Positions 1-9,475 of a DNA stretch of 64,000 bases are shown in pieces. Made by a program: the position numbers and the translations under genes. Every line of letters begins with the position of its first letter. Within the stretch, counting starts at the first letter, position 1. Below the pieces are notes generated by a model. It saw nothing but the letters and a program-made list of their open reading frames with translations. It did not search any database and was not told the DNA's origin. This DNA comes from Neomicrococcus aestuarii (lineage in GTDB: Bacteria > Actinomycetota > Actinomycetes > Actinomycetales > Micrococcaceae), in assembly GCF_014201135.1 (NCBI RefSeq), contig NZ_JACHDR010000001.1, forward strand, positions 1 through 64,000. Direction: 5' to 3'.

Positions 1-187
1 CGGTGACGGGGGATTCGGGTATGACCCCATCCTGTTGCCTGAGGGTCATGACCGAAGCGTCGCAGAGCTCACCGCGGATGAGAAAAACGCCATCAGCCAC
101 CGCGGGCAAGCTTTCGCCGCGCTCGTGCCGCACGTGCAACGAGCCCTAGAACAACTAACCGCGCGTCCAAGCGCCACCGAGAGGTAA
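1..187 (+). CDS. rdgB: RdgB/HAM1 non-canonical purine NTP pyrophosphatase, C-terminal part
   Basis: Only the last 61 codons are in the window, in the frame starting at base 2 and ending with TAA at 185-187. The visible residues [13 protein letters not shown], then [16 protein letters not shown], match the conserved C-terminal half of the XTP/dITP diphosphatase family, including the SHRG motif that contacts the purine base. The family hydrolyses ITP, dITP and XTP to monophosphates so that deaminated purines stay out of DNA and RNA. The DedA gene follows 11 bases later on the same strand and may be co-transcribed. The start lies outside the window. Confidence 0.9.
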   Translation, partial: GDGGFGYDPILLPEGHDRSVAELTADEKNAISHRGQAFAALVPHVQRALEQLTARPSATER

Positions 188-198
188 GACACCACCGT

Positions 199-909
199 AT
201 GACGAGTCTTATATCACTGCTGTTCGTAGGAAGTGTGGCCGCACAGACCGGCTCCACCGGTAGCTCGGGAAGCTGGCTGACCCAGCTCTCCGATTGGGCC
301 GTGAGCCTTATGGAGATCATCGGCCCTCCGGGAGCTGCTCTCGCGATTGCGCTCGAGAACCTCTTTCCACCATTGCCCTCGGAAGTTATCCTTCCGCTGG
401 CGGGTTTCGCGGCAGCACGTGGTTCCTTCACTCTCGCTGAGGCACTGATCTGGACCATCGTGGGTTCCGTGGTGGGCGCTGTCGCCCTGTACTGGGTGGG
501 TCGCTTGCTGGGCCGCGAACGTACCCGCAAGATCTTTGGATGGCTTCCTCTCGTGGACATCAGCGACGTGGACAAAGTGGAGGCGTGGTTCGTCAAGCAC
601 GGTCCCAAGGCCGTGTTCTTTGGCCGCATGGTGCCGATCTTCCGCTCGCTCATCTCCATTCCGGCCGGCGTCACCCAGATGCCGTTCGGTCAGTTCGTGC
701 TCTTGACCACCGCCGGTTCGGCGATCTGGAACAGCATCTTCGTCCTGGCAGGTTTCTACCTGGGGGATAACTGGCACATCGTGGAAGAGTACGCGAACGT
801 GTTCCAGAAAATCGTGATTGTGGTGGTGGTCCTCGCGATCATCGGCTGGGTGATTTACAAGCTGAACAAGCGCCGCGGCGCAAAGGTTTCCTCGACAGAT
901 GAGCGTTGA
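199..909 (+). CDS. DedA family integral membrane protein
   Basis: This 236-residue protein carries the DedA/SNARE-associated signature. It has the re-entrant-loop motif ENLFPPLPSEVILPLAGF near residues 53-70, a GR-containing loop, and FFGRMVPIFRSLISIPAG near residue 140. There are several hydrophobic membrane segments and a Lys/Arg-rich C-terminal tail. DedA proteins are inner-membrane proteins, and some members act as phospholipid or undecaprenyl-phosphate flippases; the substrate here cannot be assigned. It sits just after rdgB, and its end overlaps the next start by 11 bases, which suggests co-transcription. The ATG at 199 is weakly preceded by GAGAGG. Confidence 0.88.
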   Translation: MTSLISLLFVGSVAAQTGSTGSSGSWLTQLSDWAVSLMEIIGPPGAALAIALENLFPPLPSEVILPLAGFAAARGSFTLAEALIWTIVGSVVGAVALYWVGRLLGRERTRKIFGWLPLVDISDVDKVEAWFVKHGPKAVFFGRMVPIFRSLISIPAGVTQMPFGQFVLLTTAGSAIWNSIFVLAGFYLGDNWHIVEEYANVFQKIVIVVVVLAIIGWVIYKLNKRRGAKVSSTDER

Positions 910-1903
910 TTTCACGGCCATCGACTTTGAGACGGCGAACGGATTCCGCGGTTCGGCCTGCTCTGTCGGTGTAGTAAAAGTACGGGATTCGCGCGTGGTG
1001 GAAACGGCGAGCTGGCTCATGCGGCCGCCTCCCGGTTTCGATCATTTCGATCCGCGCAACGTCCAGATTCACGGCATTACCCCGGAGATGGTGCGGGACG
1101 CACCACGCTTTGGAGAGCTCTATACGCCTCTGATGAACTTTGTGGGGGACGACATTCTGGTGGCGCACAACGCCGCCTTTGACCTCGGCGTGATTCGTTC
1201 GGCCGCTGAAATGTCAGAGCTGAACGTGGACCCTCGCAATTTCGCCTGCACCGTCATTCTGTCTCGCAAGACCTACGATCTTCCGTCGTATTCCTTGCCG
1301 TTCGTGGCAGAAGCGGCCGGCGCCCCGTTAGAGAATCACCATGAGGCTCTGGCGGATGCCACAGCCTGCGCCAACATCATGACGGACATTGCTCAACGTC
1401 AAGAGGCTGCCACAGTTCCAGCGTTGCATGAGTCCTTGAGGATTTCTTTGGGGCATGCTGAGGGTTATCACGTGGGCGATCCGCTGTCGCGGGCGAGTGC
1501 GGATGGACTGCGTTGGAAGTCCGCGCAGCGTGAGATTCCGCAGCCTCCCGATTGGCAGATTTGGCCGCACGAGGGCAATAACCCGCAGCCGAACCTCGAC
1601 GCCGATCCAAGCCACCCGTTGTTCGGGCAGAACGTGGTGTTCACGGGGAATCTGGCGATGAGCCGTCAGGACGCTAAGAACCGTGCCGCTGCCGTGGGCG
1701 CCATTACCGCTAGCCGCGTGACGCGCCAGACCACCGTGCTGGTGGTGGGCGACGGCTTCGTCGCGAGCGACCTCAACTCGGGCCGCGTCACCAACAAGGC
1801 GCGCAAGGCGCTTGAATTGCGTGAGCGCGGTCAGCACATTGAGGTGGTCTCTGAGGGAGAGTTCCTGCAAATGGTGGGCGGTCCCTGGCCGCTGAGCGTC
1901 TAG
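899..1903 (+). CDS. DEDDh 3'-5' exonuclease (Pol III epsilon-like) with C-terminal BRCT domain
   Basis: The protein has 334 residues. The N-terminal module (about 1-170) is a DnaQ-type exonuclease with Exo I AIDFET (Asp9, Glu11), an Exo II-like segment DILVAHNAAFDLGV, and Exo III HHEALADA, giving the DEDDh catalytic set. The last part, from about residue 240 (LFGQNVVFTGNLAM...), is a BRCT domain like the one at the end of NAD-dependent DNA ligases. Exonuclease plus BRCT is a common actinobacterial arrangement thought to act in DNA repair or proofreading; the target is not known. The start overlaps dedA by 11 bases. The gene is convergent with the next minus-strand gene. Confidence 0.88.
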   Translation: MSVDFTAIDFETANGFRGSACSVGVVKVRDSRVVETASWLMRPPPGFDHFDPRNVQIHGITPEMVRDAPRFGELYTPLMNFVGDDILVAHNAAFDLGVIRSAAEMSELNVDPRNFACTVILSRKTYDLPSYSLPFVAEAAGAPLENHHEALADATACANIMTDIAQRQEAATVPALHESLRISLGHAEGYHVGDPLSRASADGLRWKSAQREIPQPPDWQIWPHEGNNPQPNLDADPSHPLFGQNVVFTGNLAMSRQDAKNRAAAVGAITASRVTRQTTVLVVGDGFVASDLNSGRVTNKARKALELRERGQHIEVVSEGEFLQMVGGPWPLSV

Positions 1904-1919
1904 GTCTTCCTACCGCGGC

Positions 1920-2702
1920 TTAAGTGGTAGCGCGGACCCAGCGGGCAGCGAGTTCTTGAGCGAAAGCGTGCAGTGCGGCGAGCGTTGCATCATTTTTCGG
2001 TACGACGACGCCGCTTGGGTCCCGCAGATTCTTCAAGGCCGCAGTGGCTTGCGTCAGGCTTGACCCAAGTTCTAGCGGGATATCCCCGGCTTCACTAGCG
2101 GCCTGGCCGTGGACCTCAGGCCAGAATGACTTGTTAGCCCAGACACCCACACCCTGAGCGTACTGATAGCTGGCTTCGGCCCCATGCGTGAGGGCGGCAG
2201 CATCGCGTGCAAGCCGCGTCATGAGGGATCCGTCCCCATCCGGTAGTAGCGCCAGAACAAACGATCGCAACGCAAGCTGAGCTGCGTCGTCGTTCGCGTA
2301 ATTCGCTTCCGGGCCGCGGCGAATACCGAACGGGCGCGAAGGAATGCTCATCTCCGGGTTACGCAAAGACACCGTGTCCGGGTGCTCGCTAACCGCGGTG
2401 CGCTGCTCGGGCGTGAGCGCGCGGGCCACAGCGGTGAAGTGTGCGTCCGTCCAACGCGTCGGCGGCTCAGGAGCCCCAGCCGGAACGCTGCCATCCAGTG
2501 CGCGCACCCACCGCAGCGTGCTGAGCCACATGCACGCTGGCTCATCCGCAGCAATGCCATCATTGGCCCATTCCACGGCATCCAAGAGACCGTCAAAAAT
2601 CGCGAAAGCGATGACGGTCTGAGTCAGAGTTTCGGTGGAAGCGGTCGTCGCGATCGATTCAAGGACAACCGGGGCGGGATGGGTTTCAGCGCTAAAAGTC
2701 AC
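1920..2702 (-). CDS. ADP-ribosylglycohydrolase-like protein lacking the N-terminal catalytic motif
   Basis: The 260-residue product resembles actinobacterial ADP-ribosylglycohydrolase (DraG) family proteins in two stretches: GLLDAVEWANDGIAADEPAC followed by MWLSTLRW near residues 34-62, and DAAALTHGAEASYQYAQ in the C-terminal half. The usual N-terminal GxxxGDALG segment and the DDT metal-binding motif are not visible, so activity is doubtful. Start is GTG at 2700-2702. Its -10 (TAGGCT on the minus strand) sits only 6 bases upstream, a leaderless arrangement. It diverges from sbcD. One copy of the recurrent 13-mer lies inside the gene, read as NDDAAQ. The family call is from partial resemblance only. 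Confidence 0.5.
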   Translation of the reverse strand: MTFSAETHPAPVVLESIATTASTETLTQTVIAFAIFDGLLDAVEWANDGIAADEPACMWLSTLRWVRALDGSVPAGAPEPPTRWTDAHFTAVARALTPEQRTAVSEHPDTVSLRNPEMSIPSRPFGIRRGPEANYANDDAAQLALRSFVLALLPDGDGSLMTRLARDAAALTHGAEASYQYAQGVGVWANKSFWPEVHGQAASEAGDIPLELGSSLTQATAALKNLRDPSGVVVPKNDATLAALHAFAQELAARWVRATT

Positions 2703-2708
2703 CCCGAT

Positions 2709-2714
2709 AGCCTA
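2709..2714 (-). promoter_or_regulatory. -10 box for the ADP-ribosylglycohydrolase-like gene (leaderless)
   Basis: Minus-strand TAGGCT is followed by six bases and then the GTG start. It fits the TANNNT spacing of actinobacterial leaderless promoters, where transcription begins at the start codon. There is no ribosome-binding site. Confidence 0.5.
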
Positions 2715-2766
2715 CCGATAATTCCACCGTGCACTGCGCCAGATTCTAGGTGTCAGGGGGAGTCCC

Positions 2767-2772
2767 TAGAGT
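2767..2772 (+). promoter_or_regulatory. -10 box for sbcD (leaderless)
   Basis: TAGAGT is followed by exactly six bases and the ATG of sbcD at 2779, so the predicted transcript begins at or next to the start codon. It diverges from the minus-strand promoter at 2709. Confidence 0.5.
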
Positions 2773-2778
2773 AGAAGT

Positions 2779-3936
2779 ATGAGATTCCTACACACCTCCG
2801 ACTGGCATTTGGGCCGGTCCTTTCACGGCATGGACGTGATTGACCATCAGCGGGACTTTGTCCAGCAAGTCAGCGAGATCATCGCTGAGCGTCAAGTTGA
2901 TGCACTGTTGTTGAGCGGCGATGTTTATGACCGCGCACTTCCCGCTGTTGCCGTGGTGGAGATGTTTGATGAGGCGCTGAGTCGTCTCATGGGTGCAGGA
3001 ATCCCCATCATTATTTCCAGTGGCAACCATGACTCCGCCGTGCGCTTGGGCTTCGGCTCCCGAGCGTTTGAAAAAGCCGGCGTGCATATCCGGGCAAGCG
3101 TGGAGGAACTGAACCGGCCCATCGTGATTCCGGGACCGGATTTTGATGCACTCGTGTACGCGCTGCCGTATCTCGAGCCGCGACTGGTCGCTGAGCAGCT
3201 GGGAGTGCAGGCTCCGGGGCACGAACCCATCATTGTTGCTGCGCTTGATCGCATCCGGCAGGATCTCGCGGAACGGAAGTCTGTTACTGTACGGGCACAG
3301 GTTCCGTTGGTGATGGCTCACGTGTTTGCCGCCGGGGGAGCTCCGAGTGAAAGCGAGCGCGAGCTCAGCGTGGGCGGCCTCGATAAGGTGTCTCACCAAG
3401 TGTTTTCCGACTTCACGTACACGGCGCTCGGGCACTTGCACGGACGCCAAACCCTAGCGCCGAATGTCCGCTATTCGGGTTCACCGCTCGCGTACTCGTT
3501 CTCTGAAGCCACGCATCGCAAGGGGGCCTGGCTCGTCGACGTGGATGCGTCCGGACTCGTGGACGTCACCGAGGTTCAGTTCAAGCAGCCGCGAGCTTTG
3601 GCCACGCTCAAGGGTCCCATTGAGGACTTGCTCTCCAACCCTGCCCACGCAGCTGCCGAAGAGGCGTTTGTTCAAGCGACCGTCACGGATGTTGACCAGC
3701 CTCAGCGTGGAATGGACAGGCTCCGAGAACGTTTCCCGGGCATCTTGGTGTACCGCTGGGAACCGAGTGAACGCCGGGAGCAGCGTCGCTACGCGGATCG
3801 CGTGCGTGTTCAAGCGACCCCCGAAGAAGTCTGCGGGGAGTTCTACTCCCATGTCCGCGCCCGCGAGCTAGATGCCAGCGAGTCCGCGATCATGCAGGAC
3901 GTACTGACCCATTCCTTGACGGCAGGAGCTAAATAG
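2779..3936 (+). CDS. sbcD: Exonuclease subunit SbcD
   Basis: This 385-residue protein is the Mre11-like nuclease of the SbcCD complex, which cleaves DNA hairpins and protein-blocked ends. Calcineurin-type phosphoesterase motifs are intact: HTSDWHLGR (residues 5-13), a GDVYD segment, SGNHDS, and ALGHLHGRQ for the two-metal site. It runs straight into sbcC: the TAG stop shares its last base with the GTG start of sbcC, so the two are translationally coupled. A -10 box six bases before the ATG suggests a leaderless transcript for the pair. Confidence 0.96.
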   Translation: MRFLHTSDWHLGRSFHGMDVIDHQRDFVQQVSEIIAERQVDALLLSGDVYDRALPAVAVVEMFDEALSRLMGAGIPIIISSGNHDSAVRLGFGSRAFEKAGVHIRASVEELNRPIVIPGPDFDALVYALPYLEPRLVAEQLGVQAPGHEPIIVAALDRIRQDLAERKSVTVRAQVPLVMAHVFAAGGAPSESERELSVGGLDKVSHQVFSDFTYTALGHLHGRQTLAPNVRYSGSPLAYSFSEATHRKGAWLVDVDASGLVDVTEVQFKQPRALATLKGPIEDLLSNPAHAAAEEAFVQATVTDVDQPQRGMDRLRERFPGILVYRWEPSERREQRRYADRVRVQATPEEVCGEFYSHVRARELDASESAIMQDVLTHSLTAGAK

Positions 3937-6900
3937 TGAGACTTCACTCCCTTGAATTAAGCGCTTTTGGTCCCTTCGCCGGCAAGGAACGGATCGATTT
4001 TGACGCGCTCGCAGAAGCCGGATTGTTTTTGCTCAACGGCGAGACAGGTGCTGGCAAGACCAGCATCCTGGACGCTGTCTGCTTCGCCCTCTATGGCTCC
4101 TTACCCGGTGCTCGAGACAGCATGTCCAAAGAGCGCGTGCGCAGCGATCATGCCTCGGATGACCCTGCGACCTACCAGCCCACGTACGTTGAGTGCGAGT
4201 TCTCGGTGGGGTCTCGACGCTTCCGGGTGAATCGTTCGCCCGCCGTCAAGCGTCCCAAACGCCGCGGTGAGGGCTACACCACCGAGCAAGCCAAAACGCT
4301 GCTGGAAGAATTCAGGGACGGGTCTTGGGTTGCGCTGACCAACCGCAATGACGAAGCCGGGCAACAGCTCACGGCTGTGCTGGGGTTGCAGCGTGACCAG
4401 TTCACCAAGCTGGTGATGTTGCCTCAAGGCGAGTTCGCCGCATTCTTGCGCTCCAACGCGAATGAGAAGGACGCCATCCTGCGCCAACTCTTTGACACTC
4501 GAACCTTCGCGCGCATTGAAGAAGTTTTGTGGCAGCGCTTTGCCGAAGCTCGCGATGCCATTGGAGCGGATGAGATCCGCTTGGGAACGGACGAGAAACG
4601 GTTGTTTGAGGCCGCCGAAAATGCACTGACTGCCTGGCGCCAAACTCGCATTGCCGCAGGATTCACGGATGACCCTGAAACCGTCGTAGCTCTCGAGGAT
4701 CTCACCCTTGAACTTCGAGCCCAACAGCTCGAAGCGGCCGAGGCTGTTGCCAAGGCGTGGTCCGCTGCAAGCAATACCGCCTATCACGACGCCGAGAAAG
4801 TCTTCGAGCAACGCAAGGAGAAGCTCGCCGACGCTGAGGCATTCGAGGCGTGGCAGCGTCGTCGTACTCAACTCACCGAACGTGAGTCTCACGTCGTGAA
4901 GTTGCGCGCCCTCTTGGAGCGGGACGAACGGGCGCGTGCTCTTCGACCCGCCCAAGAACAGCGCGATCAAGCGTGCCATCTCTATTTTGCAAAGCGCGAT
5001 ACCTTCAACGAAGCATTGTCCAAGCGCCACGATTCACCGCTCGCGAATGCTATCTACGAGAAGCACGAAGGCTACCTCGACGAAATCGTTGACACCCTAG
5101 CCGAGCGCATTGCCGTCCTGACCGAACGGGCGAAACAAGAGGAACTGCTCGTCGCAAAGACGGCGCAGCGGAAATCCACCGGTACGGCGCTTGAGACCGT
5201 TCGTACCAAAATTGCTGAGCTGACGGCGTCCTATGAGGCGAGCGTGGCCGCATTGCCAGGACTGGAAGAGCAACTCACCGTTGCGCAAGCTGGCGTCCTC
5301 AGTGTTGAAGCGGCGCAATTGAAGTTGACGCAAGCAGGGGAAATCCTCGACGCCGCCACCAAGCTCGAGGCTGTGCGGGCGGAAGTTGCGGAGCTGGCGC
5401 TCCACTGGCAAACGCGAAGCGATGCGACGCGCTCTGCTCAGGAACGGGAGCGTCTCCTCACGGAGACGGCGCATCGCCAAGTCGCTGCGAGGCTCGCACT
5501 TATTCTTGAAGATGATCAACCGTGCCCCGTGTGTGGTTCGGCAGAGCACCCGGCGCCAGCAGTGTTGGTGGAAGGGCAGATTGTCACCGATGATGAGCGC
5601 GAGGAAGCCGCCGCGCAGTCAGAATCTTGCCGGCTCGCGGAAACCGCCGCAGAAAAGGTTCTCCGTGCGGCGCAGGATCGTGAGACGCAACTTGCTGCGC
5701 ATGCGCGGGACCTCACGCTGGAAGACGCCGCCACAGCAGTGTCCACTGCCAAAGCCGCTGTAAAAGCTGCCGAAGGGACCGTGACCGCTGCGGACGCGGC
5801 CGCTCAGCACCTCAAGCGAGCCCACGAGACTGTTTCAGCTACCGAGGTTGAGCTGGCCTCATCCCGGGTTCGCGAGGAATCCCTCGCTCGTGACGTCGAA
5901 ACACTCGATCAAGAAGTGGGCGTGTTGACCGAAGAAATCGTCAAGGATCGCGGCGAGTACGGAAGCGTGAGCGAACGCGTTGCCGCGGAGAAAGCGGCGC
6001 GAGCCCTGCTCTTGGCTGAAATGGAAACCGAGGATGAAAAAGACCGGGCGTTCAAAGGAGTGGTGGAGGCCGCCAAGTTGTGGGGCGACCGGCTCTTCGC
6101 CGCAGGCTTCATTGACACTCTTACGAAAACCAGTAGCGAAGCCAAATTCGTCGAGGCACTCCTGGAAGATCCTGTGCGAGAAGCGCACCAGGCCGAAGTG
6201 ACGTCCTATGCGGATGAGCAATCTCGCGTGGCTGAACTTGAAGTTTCAGCGCCAGTGACACGGCACCGCACGCGGGTTCAAGAGGGTGAGCCGGCCGTGA
6301 CTCCGGCCGAACTCGAAAGCGCCGGCAAACTCGTTGAGTCCACTCTCCGAACCGCAAACATCGCGTCCAAGGCGCGGATTTTGTTGACCTCGCAACGAGA
6401 AGGTTTCGATTCTGGTGTTGCCCGGAATGCGAAAGATCGAGAAGCGCTCGAACCTCGCCGTGCCGTTCTGCGCGAGCTCGAAGGGTTGGCCAAGGTGGCG
6501 CGTGGCGAAGGCGATAACCGTCTGCGCATGAGACTGTCCTCGTTCGTACTCGCGGCCAAGCTTGAAGCGGTGGCGTCCGCCGCCACGGTCAGGCTTCATG
6601 AGATGACCGATGGCCGCTACCAGTTGATCCACGTTGATGATCGGCAGGGGCGCGGCAAGGGCGGTCTGGATCTCGCGGTCAGTGACGCGTGGACTGGACA
6701 GCAGCGTGACACCAACTCGCTTTCTGGCGGCGAAACGTTCATGGTCTCGCTCTCGCTTGCGCTGGGTCTTGCCGAGGTGATTCAAGCCGAAGCAGGCGGA
6801 ATTTCGTTGGAGACGCTCTTTGTCGATGAGGGCTTCGGCACACTCGATCAAGGCAGTCTTGAGCAGGTCATGAACGCCATCGACGACCTCCGCGAAGGCG

Positions 6901-7022
6901 GACGCGTGGTGGGGTTGGTGTCTCACGTGGAGGAGCTCAAACAGCGGATTCCGGCCCAGATTCAAGTACACAAAACGCAACGAGGATCCACCACCAGTGT
7001 GATCCTGGGAGACGCTGCCTGA
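3936..7022 (+). CDS. sbcC: Exonuclease subunit SbcC (Rad50-like ATPase)
   Basis: A 1028-residue SMC-like ATPase. The Walker A GETGAGKT lies at residues 35-42. Long Ala/Glu-rich coiled coils flank a zinc hook CPVCG at about residues 530-534. The ABC signature LSGGETF and the Walker B/D-loop LFVDEGFGTLD are near the C-terminus. It partners SbcD as an ATP-driven nuclease acting on hairpins and double-strand ends. The start is GTG and overlaps the sbcD stop by one base. Length and motif order are normal for actinobacterial SbcC. Confidence 0.96.
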   Translation: MRLHSLELSAFGPFAGKERIDFDALAEAGLFLLNGETGAGKTSILDAVCFALYGSLPGARDSMSKERVRSDHASDDPATYQPTYVECEFSVGSRRFRVNRSPAVKRPKRRGEGYTTEQAKTLLEEFRDGSWVALTNRNDEAGQQLTAVLGLQRDQFTKLVMLPQGEFAAFLRSNANEKDAILRQLFDTRTFARIEEVLWQRFAEARDAIGADEIRLGTDEKRLFEAAENALTAWRQTRIAAGFTDDPETVVALEDLTLELRAQQLEAAEAVAKAWSAASNTAYHDAEKVFEQRKEKLADAEAFEAWQRRRTQLTERESHVVKLRALLERDERARALRPAQEQRDQACHLYFAKRDTFNEALSKRHDSPLANAIYEKHEGYLDEIVDTLAERIAVLTERAKQEELLVAKTAQRKSTGTALETVRTKIAELTASYEASVAALPGLEEQLTVAQAGVLSVEAAQLKLTQAGEILDAATKLEAVRAEVAELALHWQTRSDATRSAQERERLLTETAHRQVAARLALILEDDQPCPVCGSAEHPAPAVLVEGQIVTDDEREEAAAQSESCRLAETAAEKVLRAAQDRETQLAAHARDLTLEDAATAVSTAKAAVKAAEGTVTAADAAAQHLKRAHETVSATEVELASSRVREESLARDVETLDQEVGVLTEEIVKDRGEYGSVSERVAAEKAARALLLAEMETEDEKDRAFKGVVEAAKLWGDRLFAAGFIDTLTKTSSEAKFVEALLEDPVREAHQAEVTSYADEQSRVAELEVSAPVTRHRTRVQEGEPAVTPAELESAGKLVESTLRTANIASKARILLTSQREGFDSGVARNAKDREALEPRRAVLRELEGLAKVARGEGDNRLRMRLSSFVLAAKLEAVASAATVRLHEMTDGRYQLIHVDDRQGRGKGGLDLAVSDAWTGQQRDTNSLSGGETFMVSLSLALGLAEVIQAEAGGISLETLFVDEGFGTLDQGSLEQVMNAIDDLREGGRVVGLVSHVEELKQRIPAQIQVHKTQRGSTTSVILGDAA

Positions 7023-7047
7023 TATGGCCACCCGGAGATGAAGGATC

Positions 7048-7053
7048 TATAAT
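7048..7053 (+). promoter_or_regulatory. Consensus -10 box upstream of the MFS transporter gene
   Basis: A perfect TATAAT lies 69 bases before the chosen ATG at 7122. No good TTGACA box is seen at the usual distance, so this is a partial promoter call. Confidence 0.4.
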
Positions 7054-7121
7054 AGGAAGAGTTTGAGGGTTCAGTGCGTCGGGAGGCTGGGACGGCGCGC
7101 ACGTACAAAGGAAAACCCAAA

Positions 7122-8432
7122 ATGTCTGCGTCACGCGTAGATTCCCTTTCCCCTGCCCCCAAAAATTCTTCATCTCCGGCGCCGTCAGGATCAGCGTTTT
7201 CGGCACTTGGCCGACTCGCCGGTCCCGCGTTCTTCCCGCTAGCACTGATCGCTCGTGTGCCACTGGGCATGCTCACCATCGGTTCCATCACCTTTGTGGT
7301 GTCCACGACCGGTTCTTACACGGCCGGCGGTATTGCTGCTGCACTGGTAGGCGTCGGCTCAGCAATTGGTTCCCCGTTGGCGGGCGCCATTTCCGATGCC
7401 CGCGGGCAACGCGGCGTGCTCCTTGCACTGTCGCTGCTGCACGTGATCTCACTTGCGCTCTTGCTGTTCTTCGGCTTCACCGAAGGCGCCCAGTTTGCTC
7501 AAAGCGATGCCACCACCGCCGCCCCGTGGATGACCTGGCTCTCGGCGCTGCTCGCCGGCGCAACCTGCGCTCAAGTGGGACCAATGTCCCGCTCGCGCTG
7601 GGTTGGACTCACGAACGGACGGACTACCCAGGGCCGCGAACTCAACGCCGCTCTCGGCTACGAGTCCACTGTGGACGAGATTACCTTCGCCCTTGGCCCT
7701 GCCATCGTCGGCATCGTCGCCGCACCGATCACCCCGTGGATGCCGCTGGTGATCTCAGGCATCATCACAGCTATCTTGGTTCCCGCGTTCGCGATGCACC
7801 GCACAGCGCTGGCCGCTCCGCGACGTGAAAAGGGCCAGGTAGCCGCGAAATGGACCATGCGTCAGCGTGTAGGCGTGGCCCTCGCAAGCATCACCATGGT
7901 GGGACTTGGCACCATCTTTGGCTCGACCGCTTCCGGAACTCTTGCCTTCGCCGATGAACACGGGATCGCTAGCGGCGGTGGACTCATCTACGCCGCCCTC
8001 GGAAGTGTCTCGGCACTGACAGCCCTCTCCGTCGTCGCGTGGCCGGCGTCCTTCACGTTTACCTCACGATGGCTGGCAGCAGCTATCGTCCTGGTTCCAG
8101 CAACGCTCTTCTTACAGTTCGCGGACAATGTGGTGCTTGTAGTGATTGCGCTCGCGTGCATCGGCTTGCCCATTGGACCGATTCTGGTCACCATGTTCGC
8201 CTTCGGAAACACCGTGACCCCTCAGGGTCGGCTGGGTTTCGTCATGGGACTGCTGGCCTCTGGCATTACTATCGGCACCTCCATCGGTAACTCGCTGGCC
8301 GGTTACTTCGCGGACACAATCGGCTACACGGCGTCCTACCAGATTGCGCTTGTAGCGGCATTTGTCATCCTCGCTGCTGCAGCATGTGCGGTGCTCACCT
8401 CGCGCCATTACAGCAAGCCCCAGAGCGCTTAA
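7122..8432 (+). CDS. Major facilitator superfamily transporter
   Basis: The product has about 436 residues and roughly twelve hydrophobic segments. It carries an MFS-like loop (AGAISDARGQRG) after the second helix and a second-half segment QGRLGFVMGLLASG. Substrate unknown. The ATG at 7122 was chosen because AAAGGAAA lies a few bases upstream; an in-frame GTG at 7074 would add 16 residues (MRREAGTARTYKGKPK) that do not look like part of the fold. The cytoplasmic N-terminus is Ser/Pro-rich. The gene stands alone between sbcC and the transglutaminase-like gene. Confidence 0.85.
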   Translation: MSASRVDSLSPAPKNSSSPAPSGSAFSALGRLAGPAFFPLALIARVPLGMLTIGSITFVVSTTGSYTAGGIAAALVGVGSAIGSPLAGAISDARGQRGVLLALSLLHVISLALLLFFGFTEGAQFAQSDATTAAPWMTWLSALLAGATCAQVGPMSRSRWVGLTNGRTTQGRELNAALGYESTVDEITFALGPAIVGIVAAPITPWMPLVISGIITAILVPAFAMHRTALAAPRREKGQVAAKWTMRQRVGVALASITMVGLGTIFGSTASGTLAFADEHGIASGGGLIYAALGSVSALTALSVVAWPASFTFTSRWLAAAIVLVPATLFLQFADNVVLVVIALACIGLPIGPILVTMFAFGNTVTPQGRLGFVMGLLASGITIGTSIGNSLAGYFADTIGYTASYQIALVAAFVILAAAACAVLTSRHYSKPQSA

Positions 8433-8590
8433 GAACGCTCGGCATCATGGCAGAACTCACGACACGAAACGCTAATTTCAGAAGAGGGCTACCATGGTGC
8501 AGGACGTTCCGTTCTTGCCACACCCCTGGGCCTGAAAATGATCGTCGCTAGGTCAACACAGTCCATCGATACTGATTGAGAAAGTAGTCA

Positions 8591-9397
8591 ATGAAGCGCA
8601 CCGTTTCCGCTCATTTGATCGCCACCGCGCAGCCAGATACCAAACTGGTCTACGCGATCGCCCCGGTCAAGGATCCCGGGTATGACTCCTTCGAGGAGGA
8701 GCTGATTGCAACCATCGATGGCAAACCTCTGGAAGTTACCGAGGTCGCTGATTTCCATGGCGGACGTTTCCATGTGGTGGAAACTGAAGAAGGTGGCGTG
8801 ATTCAGATTGATTACGCTGCCACCATCGTGGGCCAAGCGAACGTGCCCGTGGTGGAGGAAGCGGACTTGATCCGTTACATCCGCCCGTCGCGCTATTGCG
8901 AATCGGACACCTTGTTCTCCACGTCTATCGCTAACTTCGGCCAGATGACCGGCAAGGAACTCTTCAACGCTGCGCGCAACTGGGTGAACCAGGAACTTGC
9001 CTACGTGTCGGGCTCTTCGCGCGCTACGGACAGCGCCGTCAACACGTTGCTCGCGCGCCGCGGCGTGTGCCGAGATTACTCGCACCTGCTGATTTCGATG
9101 CTGCGCGCCAGGAACGTGCCGGCTCGTATGGTGGCCGTTTACGCGCCGCAGTTGGATCCCATGGACTTCCATGCCGTGGTGGAAGCGTACATTGACGGTG
9201 AATGGCGCGTGGCAGATGCCACCGGGCTTGCACCTCGTCAAGGTTTCGTGCGCATCGCCACCGGCGAAGATGCCACCGATACCGCGTTCTTGAGCACGGT
9301 ACGCGGATCCATCATCTTCAATAGGATGCGAGTCACCGCGGAGATCGACGAAGAGCTCACGGATCCCTCTCTCGAAGAACTGGTCGTCCTTCGCTAA
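8591..9397 (+). CDS. Transglutaminase-like (papain-fold) domain protein
   Basis: A 268-residue protein with an N-terminal beta-rich region (about 1-115) and a transglutaminase-like core. The expected Cys-His-Asp triad is visible: Cys in RRGVCRDYSHL, His in MDFHAVVEAY, and Asp in WRVADATGLAPR. Bacterial members are usually proteases or amidases rather than cross-linking enzymes. No signal peptide is visible, so a cytoplasmic location is inferred. The upstream 158 bases hold only a tiny open frame. A hairpin terminator follows at 9476. Confidence 0.85.
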   Translation: MKRTVSAHLIATAQPDTKLVYAIAPVKDPGYDSFEEELIATIDGKPLEVTEVADFHGGRFHVVETEEGGVIQIDYAATIVGQANVPVVEEADLIRYIRPSRYCESDTLFSTSIANFGQMTGKELFNAARNWVNQELAYVSGSSRATDSAVNTLLARRGVCRDYSHLLISMLRARNVPARMVAVYAPQLDPMDFHAVVEAYIDGEWRVADATGLAPRQGFVRIATGEDATDTAFLSTVRGSIIFNRMRVTAEIDEELTDPSLEELVVLR

Positions 9398-9475
9398 TTC
9401 GAATTTAGGCCAGGTCAGCCAACTTTCGCTTGTCGAAGGAGACCTCGGCCGTAAAGAGAATCCATAACAAAGAAA

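Noticed and set aside
8494-8535. A 13-residue frame (MVQDVPFLPHPWA) between the MFS and transglutaminase-like genes
   Set aside because: A purine-rich stretch lies upstream, but there is no terminator or codon pattern typical of a leader peptide, so it is too short to support.
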